NCBI RefSeq assembly: GCF_900188445.1
Contig: NZ_FZOR01000014.1
Span: 1-64,000, forward strand
From: Actinomadura meyerae
GTDB taxonomy: Bacteria > Actinomycetota > Actinomycetes > Streptosporangiales > Streptosporangiaceae
Direction: 5' to 3'
Length of the DNA stretch: 64,000 nucleotides
The first letter of the stretch is position 1, and every line of letters starts with the position of its first letter. Both the position numbers and the translations under genes were made by a program. The notes below the pieces were generated by a model that saw only the letters and a list, made by a program, of their open reading frames with translations, had not been told where the DNA came from and did not search any database. This document shows positions 34,184-42,267 of the stretch, piece after piece.

Positions 34184-34776
34184 GCGCGACGGCGGCGGAG
34201 GTCTTCGCGCGCCGCGCCGCGCCCGGCGAGGCGCTCGCGGGGGAGGCCGGAGCGATCGCGGCCGCGTGCCATGCGATGGCGGCGCGGTTCCACCGCGGCG
34301 GGCGCCTGCTCGCGTTCGGCGCGGGCGGCGCCGCCACCGACGCCCAGCACGTCGCGGTCGAGTTCGTCCATCCGGTGATCGTCGGGAAGCGGGCGCTGCC
34401 CGCGCTGTCGCTCACCGGCGACGTCGCGACCCTCACCGGGATCTGCGCCGGCGCCGGGTTCGACGACGCCTTCGCGCACCAGGTCCGCTGCTTCGGCGGG
34501 CCCGGCGACATCGCGTTCGGGATCTCGCCGGACGGGCGCTGCGGCAGCGTCCTGCGCGCCATGGAGGCCGCGCGCGGCCTCGGGATGCTCACGGTCGCGC
34601 TCGCGGGCGGCGACGGCGGGGCGCTGCCCGGGTCCGTCGACCATCTGGTGACCGTGCCGTCCACCGACCCGCGCGTCGTGAAGGAAGTGCACGTCACCGC
34701 CTACCACCTGCTCTGGGAACTGGTCCACGTCTTCCTGGAGCGGCCCGAGGTGCTCAGCGAGGAGGTGCCCGCATGA
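34180..34776 (+). CDS. SIS-domain protein, GmhA-like (first copy)
   Basis: This 198-residue SIS-fold protein resembles phosphoheptose isomerase GmhA. GGRLLAFGAGGAATDAQHVA corresponds to the GmhA phosphate loop (GNGGS) but with Asn and Ser changed to Ala. The Glu in VEFVHP is at the GmhA catalytic position. The pattern GDIAFGISPDGRCGSVLRAME matches the second SIS loop. It overlaps the ferritin-like gene by GTGA and the HypC-like gene by ATGA. Sugar-phosphate binding is probable; a role in hydrogenase maturation is inferred only from position. Confidence 0.8.
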   Translation: MSATAAEVFARRAAPGEALAGEAGAIAAACHAMAARFHRGGRLLAFGAGGAATDAQHVAVEFVHPVIVGKRALPALSLTGDVATLTGICAGAGFDDAFAHQVRCFGGPGDIAFGISPDGRCGSVLRAMEAARGLGMLTVALAGGDGGALPGSVDHLVTVPSTDPRVVKEVHVTAYHLLWELVHVFLERPEVLSEEVPA

Positions 34777-35009
34777 CGGGAGAAGAGGCCGGCGGGGCTC
34801 GGTGCGGCGGAGACGCGCAGGACGGCCACTGCGCGACCTGCGCGGACGAGGCGCGCCCGGCCACCGTGCTCCGGCTCCTCGACGGCGGCTTCGCCGACGT
34901 CGACACCGGCGGCGGGGAGACCGAGCGGATCAGCGTGGCGCTGGTGGACGCCCGTCCGGGCGGCACCGTGCTCGTCCACGCCGGCGAGGCGATCGGGGTC
35001 GTGACGTGA
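34773..35009 (+). CDS. HypC/HupF-like protein, divergent paralogue
   Basis: This 78-residue protein has a C-terminal half with the HypC OB-fold pattern (ATVLRLLDGGFADVDTGGG, then SVALVDARPGGTVLVHAGEAI). True HypC begins Met-Cys and uses that Cys; here the N-terminus is extended (MTGEEAGGARCGG) and CATCADEA carries a CxxC instead, so chemistry at the N-terminal Cys is not possible in the usual way. It lies between two SIS-domain genes with four-base overlaps. A separate canonical HypC is encoded downstream, so this copy probably has another client. Confidence 0.75.
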   Translation: MTGEEAGGARCGGDAQDGHCATCADEARPATVLRLLDGGFADVDTGGGETERISVALVDARPGGTVLVHAGEAIGVVT

Positions 35010-35698
35010 CCGAGATGCTCTACCCGTTCCTGTACGCGGGCGGCTCGGGGCTGGACACGCTGCTGGAGGACGTCCGGCGCTCGACGGCCGACAAGGCGAA
35101 CGAGATCGTCCGGCTCCGGGAGGCCGTTCTCGCCGCGTACCGCGACGACCTCGCCGCGTGCGCCGCGCGGATGGCGGGCGCGTTCCGCGCGGGCGGCCGG
35201 CTGTTCGCGTTCGGCAACGGCGGCAGCGCCACGGACGCGCAGGACGTCGCCGCGCTGTTCCTCAACCCGGGCGGGACGGCGCGCCCGCTGCCCGCGCTCG
35301 CGCTGACCAACGACACCGCCGCCATCACCGCGCTGTCCAACGACATCGGGTTCGAGGTGGTGTTCGCGCGGCAGCTCGCCGCGTTCGGGCGGCCGGGCGA
35401 CATCGCCCTGGCGCTGTCCACGAGCGGCGACTCCGACAACCTCGTCGCCGCGCTGCGGGAGGCGTCGCGGCGCGGCATGACGGTGGTCGGGCTCGCCGGC
35501 GGCACCGGCGGGCGGATGGCGGAGACGCCGGGCCTGCACCACCTGTTCGTCGTGCCGTCGTCGTCGGTGCACCGGATCCAGGAGGCGCAGACGACCGTCT
35601 ACCACGCGCTGTGGGAGCTGACGCAGGCGGAACTGGCGCGAGCGGACCCGGCGCAGGCGGAACCGGCGCAGGCGGAACCGGCAGGGGAGGCGGGCTGA
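35006..35698 (+). CDS. SIS-domain protein, GmhA-like (second copy)
   Basis: A 230-residue relative of the first SIS protein. Here the phosphate loop is intact (FAFGNGGSATDAQDVA) and the second loop reads LALSTSGDSDNLVAAL, but the catalytic-type Glu of GmhA is replaced in AALFLNPGG. The two SIS proteins thus have complementary losses, which suggests they form a heteromer with one composite site (inference). The C-terminus has an Ala/Glu/Pro repeat (AQAEPAQAEP). GTG 35006 overlaps the HypC-like gene; hypC follows with one base shared. Confidence 0.8.
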   Translation: MTEMLYPFLYAGGSGLDTLLEDVRRSTADKANEIVRLREAVLAAYRDDLAACAARMAGAFRAGGRLFAFGNGGSATDAQDVAALFLNPGGTARPLPALALTNDTAAITALSNDIGFEVVFARQLAAFGRPGDIALALSTSGDSDNLVAALREASRRGMTVVGLAGGTGGRMAETPGLHHLFVVPSSSVHRIQEAQTTVYHALWELTQAELARADPAQAEPAQAEPAGEAG

Positions 35699-35967
35699 TG
35701 TGCCTGGCGATACCGGGTGAGATCGTGTCGGTCCGGCAGGACCGGCCGGTGGCGGAGGTCGACGTCACCGGCGTCCGCCGGGCGGTCGACATCGGCCTGC
35801 TGGACGGGCAGGGGCTCGCCCCGGGCGACTGGGTGCTGATCCATGTCGGCTTCGCCATGTCCAAGATCGACGAGGCGGAGGCGCGGGCGACGCTGGAACT
35901 GCTCCAGGGCCTCGGGGACGCCTATCGGGACGAGATCGACGCGCTGCGGGAATCGGGGATCGGCTGA
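35698..35967 (+). CDS. hypC: Hydrogenase assembly chaperone HypC
   Basis: An 89-residue canonical HypC. It starts MCLAIPGEIV, with the essential Cys2, and contains LIHVGFAMSKIDEAEA, the conserved HypC C-terminal segment. With HypD it carries the Fe(CN)2CO group and delivers it to HhyL. The TGATG overlaps at both ends couple it to the second SIS gene and hypD. Confidence 0.95.
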   Translation: MCLAIPGEIVSVRQDRPVAEVDVTGVRRAVDIGLLDGQGLAPGDWVLIHVGFAMSKIDEAEARATLELLQGLGDAYRDEIDALRESGIG

Positions 35968-37091
35968 TGCGCTTCGTCGACGAGTACCGGGACGCGGGGA
36001 AGGCGCGGGCGCTCGCCGCCTCGATCGCCGCCCTGTGCGAGCCCGGACGGCACTACAAGTTCATGGAGGTGTGCGGCGGCCACACCCACACCATCTACAA
36101 GCACGGCGTCGAGGACTACCTGCCGGAGACCGTCTCCCTCGTGCACGGGCCGGGGTGCCCGGTGTGCGTGATCCCGATGGGGCGGGTGGACGACGCCGTC
36201 CACATCGCGTCCCAGCCGGACGTGATCCTGGCGACGTTCGGCGACATGATGCGGGTCCCCGGCGGGAAGGGCTCCTTCCTTGACGCCAAGGCCGCGGGCG
36301 CCGACATCAGGATGGTGTACTCGCCGCTGGACGCCCTGAAGCTCGCCGAGCGCAACCCGTCCCGCCGCGTCGTGTTCATGGGGATCGGGTTCGAGACGAC
36401 CGCGCCGTCCACCGCGATGACCGTGCTGCGCGCGGCGGCGGCCGGCGTCTCGAACTTCTCGGTGTTCTGCAACCACGTGACGATCCTCCCGGCGATCAAG
36501 GCGATCCTGGACTCGCCGGACCTGCGCCTGGACGGCTTCCTCGGCCCCGGCCACGTCTCGACCGTCATCGGCTGCCGGCCCTACGCGTTCATCCCCGGCG
36601 ACTACGGCAAGCCGCTGGTCGTCGCCGGCTTCGAACCGCTCGACCTGCTCCAGTCGGTGTACATGCTGCTCACCCAGCTCGACACGGGCCGCGCCGAGGT
36701 CGAGAACCAGTACGGCCGAGTCGTCCCGTGGGACGGCAACCCGAAGGCGCTGGACGCCATCGCCCGCACGATGGAGCCGCGCCCGTACTTCGAATGGCGC
36801 GGCCTCGGGTTCATCTCGCACTCCGCGCTGCGCCTGCGGGACGAGTACGCCGCCTTCGACGCCGAGCGGATCTTCGACATCCCGGGCGGGCGCGTCGCGG
36901 ACCCGAAGGCGTGCCAGTGCGGCGAGGTGCTCAAGGGCGTCCTGAAACCGTGGGAGTGCAAGGTCTTCGGCACGGCCTGCACCCCGGAGACGCCGATCGG
37001 CACCTGCATGGTGTCGTCCGAAGGCGCCTGCGCCGCCTACTACAACTTCGGCCGGTTCACCCGGGAGCGCGTCAAGGAGGCCACCCGATGA
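35967..37091 (+). CDS. hypD: Hydrogenase maturation protein HypD
   Basis: This 374-residue iron-sulfur protein is the scaffold on which the Fe(CN)2CO unit is built. The family motifs are all present: FMEVCGGHTHTIYKHG (about residue 31), HGPGCPVCVIP (about residue 60), GFETTAPSTAM and, near the C-terminus, the Fe-S ligands in CQCGEVLKGVLKPWECKVF and CTPETPIGTCMVSSEGAC. Length is normal. It overlaps hypC by one base and hypE by ATGA. Confidence 0.96.
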   Translation: MRFVDEYRDAGKARALAASIAALCEPGRHYKFMEVCGGHTHTIYKHGVEDYLPETVSLVHGPGCPVCVIPMGRVDDAVHIASQPDVILATFGDMMRVPGGKGSFLDAKAAGADIRMVYSPLDALKLAERNPSRRVVFMGIGFETTAPSTAMTVLRAAAAGVSNFSVFCNHVTILPAIKAILDSPDLRLDGFLGPGHVSTVIGCRPYAFIPGDYGKPLVVAGFEPLDLLQSVYMLLTQLDTGRAEVENQYGRVVPWDGNPKALDAIARTMEPRPYFEWRGLGFISHSALRLRDEYAAFDAERIFDIPGGRVADPKACQCGEVLKGVLKPWECKVFGTACTPETPIGTCMVSSEGACAAYYNFGRFTRERVKEATR

Positions 37092-38155
37092 CGATCCGCG
37101 AAGAGCAGGTCCTCGACCGCATCGCGCGGGCCCGCGGCCGCAGGGCCCGCCTCCGCGAGGACGCCGTCACGCTCGCGCACGGCTCCGGCGGCAAGGCCAC
37201 CCGCACCCTGGTCGACGCGGTGTTCCGGGAGGCGTTCGGCAACCCGCTGCTCGACCGCCTGGACGACTCGGCGCGCTTCGCCGTCAACGGCGCCGACCTG
37301 GCCTTCACCACCGACTCCTACGTGGTGTCGCCGCTGTTCTTCCCGGGCGGCGACATCGGCGACCTCGCCGTCAACGGCACGGTCAACGACCTGGCCGTCG
37401 CGGGCGCGACCCCGCTGCACCTGTCCGCCGGGTTCATCCTCGAAGAGGGCTTCCCGGTGGCGTCGCTGCGCCGCATCACCGCGTCGATGAGCGCCGCCGC
37501 CGAGGCCGCCGGAGTCGACATCGTCGCGGGCGACACCAAGGTCGTCGAGCGCGGCAAGGCCGACGGCTGCTACATCAACACCGCCGGGGTCGGCGTCGTC
37601 CACTCCCCGCCCACCGGCGAGCTCAGCCCCGGCGACGCCGTGCTGGTCACCGGCCCGATCGGCGAACACGGCGTCACGATCATGCTGGCGCGCGGCGACC
37701 TCGACATCGAGGCCGACCTCGCCTCCGACACCGCGCCGCTGAACTGCCTGCTCGCCGACCTCGCGGCCCGCTGCCGGGGCGGCGTCCGCCGGATGCGGGA
37801 CGCGACGCGCGGCGGGGTCGCGACCGTCCTCAACGAACTGGCGGCGGACGCGGGCCTCGCCGTGGTCGTGGACGAGGACGCGATCCCCGTCCACCCGGCC
37901 GTCCGGGGGGCCTGCGAACTGCTCGGCATCGACCCGCTGTACGTCGCGTGCGAGGGCCGCGCCGTCGTCGTGGTCGCGCCCGAGCGGGCGGACGCGGCCC
38001 TGGAGGCCCTGCATGCCCACCCGCTCGGCACCGGCGCCGCCGTCATCGGCCATGTGCGGGACGACCCGCCCGGCACCGTCCTGCTGAAGACGGCGTTCGG
38101 CGGCACCCGCATCATCGACGTCCTGGTGGGCGACCCGCTGCCGCGCATCTGCTGA
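37088..38155 (+). CDS. hypE: Hydrogenase maturation protein HypE
   Basis: The 355-residue PurM-like ATPase dehydrates the carbamoyl group on its C-terminal cysteine to give the cyanide ligand. The essential tail PRIC is present, as are LAHGSGGKATRTLVD, FTTDSYVVSPLFFPGGD and MRDATRGGVATVLNE. Carbamoylation needs HypF, which is not encoded in this window. This is the last gene of the hydrogenase operon; the following 84 bases contain the tRNA promoter and no clear terminator of their own. Confidence 0.96.
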   Translation: MTIREEQVLDRIARARGRRARLREDAVTLAHGSGGKATRTLVDAVFREAFGNPLLDRLDDSARFAVNGADLAFTTDSYVVSPLFFPGGDIGDLAVNGTVNDLAVAGATPLHLSAGFILEEGFPVASLRRITASMSAAAEAAGVDIVAGDTKVVERGKADGCYINTAGVGVVHSPPTGELSPGDAVLVTGPIGEHGVTIMLARGDLDIEADLASDTAPLNCLLADLAARCRGGVRRMRDATRGGVATVLNELAADAGLAVVVDEDAIPVHPAVRGACELLGIDPLYVACEGRAVVVVAPERADAALEALHAHPLGTGAAVIGHVRDDPPGTVLLKTAFGGTRIIDVLVGDPLPRIC

Positions 38156-38239
38156 CGGTCTGCGGACCCGCTCCGAAAACAAGGCCCCGAAAAATAATTG
38201 GCGCCGCTCCGTACCGGCCTTTTACCATCGAAGAACCGG

Positions 38240-38311
38240 TGCGGGGTAGTGCAACGGGAGCATGCAGGTCTCATAAGCCTGGTGATGCGGGTTCGAATCC
38301 CGCCCCCGCCT
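38240..38311 (+). tRNA. tRNA-Met(CAT), atypical
   Basis: A cloverleaf of 72 nucleotides can be drawn: acceptor TGCGGGG with CCCCGCC (first pair T-C mismatched), D-stem GTGC/GCAT, anticodon stem CAGGT/GCCTG around CTCATAA (anticodon CAT), and T-stem GCGGG/CCCGC around TTCGAAT. The mismatched first pair recalls initiator tRNA, but the usual three G-C pairs of the initiator anticodon stem are not present. Position 73 is T and CCA is not encoded. TACCAT (38223-38228) could be its -10 box. It may be a functional methionine tRNA or a degenerate copy. Confidence 0.7.
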
Positions 38312-38316
38312 CTAGT

Positions 38317-38350
38317 GAAAGGCGCGCCCGACCATTAGGGTGCGCCTTTC
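38317..38350. terminator. Hairpin terminator after the tRNA
   Basis: GAAAGGCGCGCCC (38317-38329) pairs with GGGTGCGCCTTTC (38338-38350) with one mismatch and an eight-base loop. It lies between the tRNA and the convergent methylase gene, whose stop codon is in the loop, so it probably serves both sides. Confidence 0.7.
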
Positions 38351-39225
38351 TCTTCGCCATGACACGCGGCTATTCGGAGGGGCGGAGCCTGCCGGTAGGC
38401 ATCCTGGATGCGGTCGGCCATGTCCTCGTCCACGACGGGAGGCCGCCGAACGGGCGGAATGAAAAGGGTGCCGGACTGCGCGTCCCCCGCCAGTGCCTCC
38501 GCCAGCTCGTCCAGCCGCTGCCTGCGCACCATCGACCGGAGCGCAGGATGCGTCCGCGAGAACACCGAGAAGACGGCGTGCTCCGGCGGATAGAACTCCA
38601 GCAGGTAGTCGCGCAGCCCGGCGAAATGCTCCGGCGTGCGCGCCCCCGCCTGGTACGTCGGGTCGGCGATGGACGTGACCTGCCAGATCACGCACGCCAC
38701 GTCGTCCTGCAGCGGCCGCCTCCGCAGCAGCAGGTCGGTGGCGTCGTACATCTGCAGCCCGTCCGCCGAGAAGTCGTACCCGAGGTCGACCATGAGGGTG
38801 TCGAGCGACGAGATGCCCGGGACGACGTCGCCCCGCAGGTCCAGCAGCGGGGTCGCGCGCCGGATCAGCGTCGTCGGGAAGCAGAACGCCCACGGGTGGC
38901 CGTAGGTCGCGAAGCAGACCGGCGGCTCCTCCAGCGCGGCGGCCACGGCCGCCGCCATCCGCCGGTAGGTGGTCAGCCGGTCGTGCCCCTCCTCGTACAG
39001 GGACAGCAGGCTGGTCACCCGAGGGCAGAGCGTGCCGAGGTACTCCGCGACGCCCGGCGTCGAGTCGACCGGGAAGACCCGCGACGACCGCCGGACGACC
39101 GCCTCCGCCTCCGCGTCAGATGGTGCACGCCGGTGATCGATCGCGGGCGGCCGCTTCCAGTTCCCCGACCACGTCACCTGGAACGACCCCGGCGACCTGA
39201 CCACGTAGCCGAGCCGGTTGGCCAT
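38335..39225 (-). CDS. Tetrapyrrole-methylase-fold SAM methyltransferase, N-terminally chimaeric
   Basis: Residues about 40-280 follow the TP-methylase fold and are closest in pattern to the borosin peptide N-methyltransferase subfamily: ATYGHPWAFCFP, VVPGISSLDTLMVDLGYD, MYDATDLLLRRRPL and IWQVTSI. The first strand with the GxGI SAM loop is missing; the first 35 residues are instead a fragment of a DUF6065 protein. The chimaera has no good ribosome binding site. It may be inactive. No precursor peptide with a hydrophobic core is encoded beside it. It is convergent with the tRNA. Confidence 0.6.
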   Translation of the reverse strand: MANRLGYVVRSPGSFQVTWSGNWKRPPAIDHRRAPSDAEAEAVVRRSSRVFPVDSTPGVAEYLGTLCPRVTSLLSLYEEGHDRLTTYRRMAAAVAAALEEPPVCFATYGHPWAFCFPTTLIRRATPLLDLRGDVVPGISSLDTLMVDLGYDFSADGLQMYDATDLLLRRRPLQDDVACVIWQVTSIADPTYQAGARTPEHFAGLRDYLLEFYPPEHAVFSVFSRTHPALRSMVRRQRLDELAEALAGDAQSGTLFIPPVRRPPVVDEDMADRIQDAYRQAPPLRIAACHGEEKGAP

Positions 39226-39312
39226 CAGCAGCGGCAGGCAGTGCCGCGCGTGCCCCTTGGTCCGCTCGTCCTCGTCCCGCCAGTCGCGGTGGGCGCCGGT
39301 CTGTGCGGAAGG
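39127..39312 (-). pseudogene. DUF6065 fragment fused in frame to the methylase
   Basis: Reading the methylase frame upstream of its ATG gives an open stretch after a TAA at 39313-39315 with no ATG or GTG. The translation across 39312-39127 includes GHARHCLPLLMANRLGYVV and FQVTWSGNWKRPP, the CLPL-IAN-GW core region of DUF6065 proteins. Both ends of the parent gene are missing. I read it as the scar of two deletions; a DUF6065 assignment from memory of the family pattern should be tested. Confidence 0.5.
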
Positions 39313-39410
39313 TTACGGCGCCGGTCGAACACCCTGAAGGCGGCCGGGAGAAGAAGGCCAGGAAGGGCCAAACGGGCGACACCCGGCCGCCTCCGACGTA
39401 GGCGCCTCGC

Positions 39411-40391
39411 TCAGCGGGCCCGTTCGGCGTCCACGACCAGCAGCGACTTGCCGATCGTGGCGCGCGCGGCCAGCGCGCGGTGCGCGTCCGACGCCCGCTC
39501 CAGCGGATAGGTGGCCCCGACCACCGGCCTCAGCCGCCCCTCTTCGGCCAGTTCGAGCACCCGGCCGAGCGATTCGCGCACGGTCGCCTCGTCCGGAGGC
39601 CCGTCCATCAGCGGGGTCAGCACCCGCACGGCCCGCCGCCGGGCGACCTCCTTGTCCGGGTCGGTGAAGCCCTCGGCGGTGCCGTAGGTGACGAACCGTC
39701 CGCCGTCGGCCACGGTCTCGAAGGCTTCCAGCCCCAGCCGGCCCCCGGCGCCGTCGTAGGCGAGCGCGACCCCGCCCCCGGTCGCCTCACGGACGCGCTC
39801 GACCCAGCCCTCCTGCGTGTAGTCGACGACGACCTCCGCGCCCAGCTCACGCGCGAGCGCCAGCTTGGCCTCACTCGACGCGGCCGCCACCACCCGCGAT
39901 CCCGCGTCGACCGCGAGCTGCACCAGCAGCGACCCGGCGCCACCGGCCGCCGCCGACACGAGGACCCATTCCCGCTTCTCGGGCACGCCCAGCCGCGCCA
40001 TCATGAGCGCCGTCACCCCGTCGTGGACGAGCGCCGCCGCCGTCTCGGCCGTCAGCCCGCCGGGCACCGGCATGATCTCGCCCGCACCGGCGACGACCTG
40101 CTCGGCGTAACCGGTCTCGGTCCGGACGACGACCCGCCGCCCGACCCACGCCGGATCGACGCCTTCGCCCGTCCGCAGCACCTCGCCCGCTCCACCGCCG
40201 CCCGGCACGTACGGGAGCGTCCGGGGGAAGATGTCCTGGCCCCAGCCGCTGCGGAGCAGGGTGTCCAGGAAGATGACGTCCGCCGCGGCCATGCCGACGA
40301 CGACCTGCCCCGGCCCCGGCACCGGATCCGGCACCTCCGCCGGCTCCAGCACCTCCGGCCCGCCGAACTCCCTCACCTGGATCGCACGCAT
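39411..40391 (-). CDS. Zinc-independent quinone oxidoreductase-like dehydrogenase (MDR family)
   Basis: A 326-residue medium-chain dehydrogenase/reductase. It begins MRAIQVREFGGPEVLE, has GGGGAGEVLRTGEGVDPAWVG in the catalytic domain and the NADPH-binding loop VSAAAGGAGSLLVQLA near residue 150, and DYTQEGW/AYDGAGG further on. The catalytic zinc cysteine of alcohol dehydrogenases is absent, as in quinone oxidoreductases. ATG 40391 follows AGGGGAG. No operon partner is present; the substrate is unknown. Confidence 0.9.
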   Translation of the reverse strand: MRAIQVREFGGPEVLEPAEVPDPVPGPGQVVVGMAAADVIFLDTLLRSGWGQDIFPRTLPYVPGGGGAGEVLRTGEGVDPAWVGRRVVVRTETGYAEQVVAGAGEIMPVPGGLTAETAAALVHDGVTALMMARLGVPEKREWVLVSAAAGGAGSLLVQLAVDAGSRVVAAASSEAKLALARELGAEVVVDYTQEGWVERVREATGGGVALAYDGAGGRLGLEAFETVADGGRFVTYGTAEGFTDPDKEVARRRAVRVLTPLMDGPPDEATVRESLGRVLELAEEGRLRPVVGATYPLERASDAHRALAARATIGKSLLVVDAERAR

Positions 40392-40499
40392 GGCACTCCC
40401 CTTCTCGTCGAAACCATGTCGTCCCACCCTTCAACCTCAACCAATGTCGAGGTCAAATGCCGCTAAGATCATGCGCGCGTTGACCCAAAGGAGACGATC

Positions 40500-41105
40500 A
40501 TGGCCGGCCCCTCACCGGAGCAGATCGAGCACTATGTGCGCCTGTTCGAACGCCTGAGCCAGCTGCCGCCGGACCCCGGCGCCACGGAGAACCTGTGCTG
40601 GACGGTGGTCCGCGGGCCGGGAATGACCGTCCAGGAGGCGGTGCGCCGCCTGAACGGCGACCCGGCCGCCCTGACCACGCGCCGACCGGCCGAGGACTCC
40701 GACGACTTCGACCTCGACGAGGGCGTGTTCCTGGAACAGCGCGGCGACGCCGTCGTCATCGTCGGCTACCTCACCGACATGTCGGAGGTGGAGGTGCTCC
40801 AGCGCCTGAGCCGGGGCGCCACCCTGCACACGGTCTTCTGGATGATCAACAACTACAGCGGGCTCCTCCACCTCGTCGACGGCGAACTGATCACCGAGGT
40901 GGACCCGCTGGACCCGACGAACCCGCAGGGCGCCGACCCCGACGCGCTGAACGACCATCTGGACGCGCTGCGCGCCCTCCACGCCCAGCCCCTTCCCGGC
41001 CCGGACTGGGAGACCGCGATGGCCACCCTGGAGTCGCTGACCGGCGAGAGACTCGACATCGACTGGTTCACCCGTCCCCAGGCATACGCCGAGACCGGCC
41101 GCTAA
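40500..41105 (+). CDS. DUF6461 family protein
   Basis: This 201-residue protein matches the actinomycete DUF6461 pattern: LCWTVVRGPGMTVQEAVRRL near residue 31, an acidic linker, then VVIVGYLTDMSEVEVLQRLS and a C-terminal helix. No catalytic motif is visible. These proteins occur in many copies per genome and have no known function. ATG 40500 is preceded by AAAGGAG at normal distance. It stands alone and converges with the DinB-like gene. Confidence 0.8.
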   Translation: MAGPSPEQIEHYVRLFERLSQLPPDPGATENLCWTVVRGPGMTVQEAVRRLNGDPAALTTRRPAEDSDDFDLDEGVFLEQRGDAVVIVGYLTDMSEVEVLQRLSRGATLHTVFWMINNYSGLLHLVDGELITEVDPLDPTNPQGADPDALNDHLDALRALHAQPLPGPDWETAMATLESLTGERLDIDWFTRPQAYAETGR

Positions 41106-41120
41106 CCCTTTCGGTCAACC

Positions 41121-41630
41121 TCAGGCGCCGACGGTGCCGTCGACGGCCTCCCGGATGAGGTCGGCGTGCCCGTTGTGCCGGGCGTACTCGTGGATCATGT
41201 GCAGCATGACGAAGCGGAGCGAGACGTTCTGGTCCCAGCGGGGCTGGTAGACGACCAGGTCGAGGGACGGGGCGGCCTGCTCGATGCGGCGGGCGTGGTC
41301 GACTTCGGTCTGCCAGGCGGTGAAGGCTTCCTCGCGGGTGCAACCGGCGGGGTCGTAGGCGGTCTGGTAGTCGTCGGCGTGGGACCAGACGTTGGGCAGG
41401 TCTCGCTCACCGTTCACGGCCTTGCGGAACCAGGTGCGCTCGGCCTCCGCCATGTGACGGACCAGCCCGAGCAGCGACAGCGATGACGGCTTCGAGGCTG
41501 GTACGCGCAACTCGTCGTCGCTGAGCCCGTCGCATTTCCAGGCGAGAGTGGCGCGATGGAAGTCGAGGCTGGCGCGGAGCATGGCCCGCTCGTCTGCGAT
41601 GAGCGGCACGTCGGGTCGTTCGGTGGTCAC
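41121..41630 (-). CDS. DinB-family protein (DUF664)
   Basis: This 169-residue four-helix-bundle protein of the DUF664/DinB family has ERAMLRASLDFHRATLAWKC at the start, LVRHMAEAERTWFRKAV near residue 55 and MLHMIHEYARHNGHADLIRE near residue 140. The His residues of the last two segments form the family's metal site. Such proteins are putative thiol-dependent (mycothiol or bacillithiol) transferases. Substrate unknown. Confidence 0.88.
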   Translation of the reverse strand: MTTERPDVPLIADERAMLRASLDFHRATLAWKCDGLSDDELRVPASKPSSLSLLGLVRHMAEAERTWFRKAVNGERDLPNVWSHADDYQTAYDPAGCTREEAFTAWQTEVDHARRIEQAAPSLDLVVYQPRWDQNVSLRFVMLHMIHEYARHNGHADLIREAVDGTVGA

Positions 41631-41770
41631 TGGCGGCAGCCTAACCCGCGTGCGATCTGGGGGATGTGGGGGACTTGGGGGATGTAAGGGGCCTGGGGGA
41701 TCTAGGGGGCTGGGGGCCAGGGGCCTGGGGGATCACTCCGCTGAGGTTCGGTGTCGAGTGTTGGGTGTTG

Positions 41771-41970
41771 GGTGTTGGTGGAATTGTGGTGGGGGCGGCG
41801 CTGCGTACGGGGCCGCCCCTCCAAAGTCAAGGGCGCCTTCGGCGTCGCTTCGCGATGGGACTTCGTCCCACCCTTGACTTTGGAGCCTCTGCGGCCCCTG
41901 AGTGCAGCTTTCGTCGGGCAGGCTCCGCCTGCCCTCTGCCCGACGCGCCGCCCCCACCCCATACAGGAAC
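41771..41970 (+). repeat. Left 200-bp inverted repeat flanking the HNH gene
   Basis: This copy is the reverse complement of 43665-43864 with four mismatches in 200 bases. It is itself self-complementary: outer arms 41788-41801 / 41945-41958 (14 bp, perfect), inner arms CTCCAAAGTCAAGGG (41819-41833) / 41871-41885, and small hairpins such as GGGCAGGCTCCGCCTGCCC. No protein is likely despite open frames. Confidence 0.95.
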
Positions 41971-42267
41971 CACATCCCCATCACCCCCAAGCACTAGAAG
42001 GCCGCGGCCTGCTCTTGCCCGGTCTTGGTCAGGGTGGGCCGCCTCAGGCGCCCCGACTTGGTCGGAGTGTGGCGATGGGCCTCTGCCGGGGCGGTGGGTG
42101 CTGCCGGGGTGAGGGGGTGGCTGCCCGGCCGGAGCTGGTGGCACGGCCGGATGCGGCTCGCCGATCACACGGCTTCAGTGCCAGTGCGGTAGGTGGGCGG
42201 GAGGGTGTGGGCAGGCGGGCCCGGCCCGTGCCGCCGGGGCGGCCGGGCTCGGGCGGTGGTCTGGTGA
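41971..42267. other. Spacer inside the inverted-repeat unit
   Basis: The roughly 300 bases between the left repeat and the HNH gene stop contain no convincing gene and no terminator I can draw. The stretch 41631-41770 left of the repeat is a G-rich tract (GGGGGATGTGGGGGACTTGG-like) and also empty. Confidence 0.5.

Noticed and set aside
38335..40391. Borosin precursor peptide near the TP-methylase
   Set aside because: I looked on both strands for a short ORF with a hydrophobic Val/Ile-rich core and found none; the methylase is also truncated.
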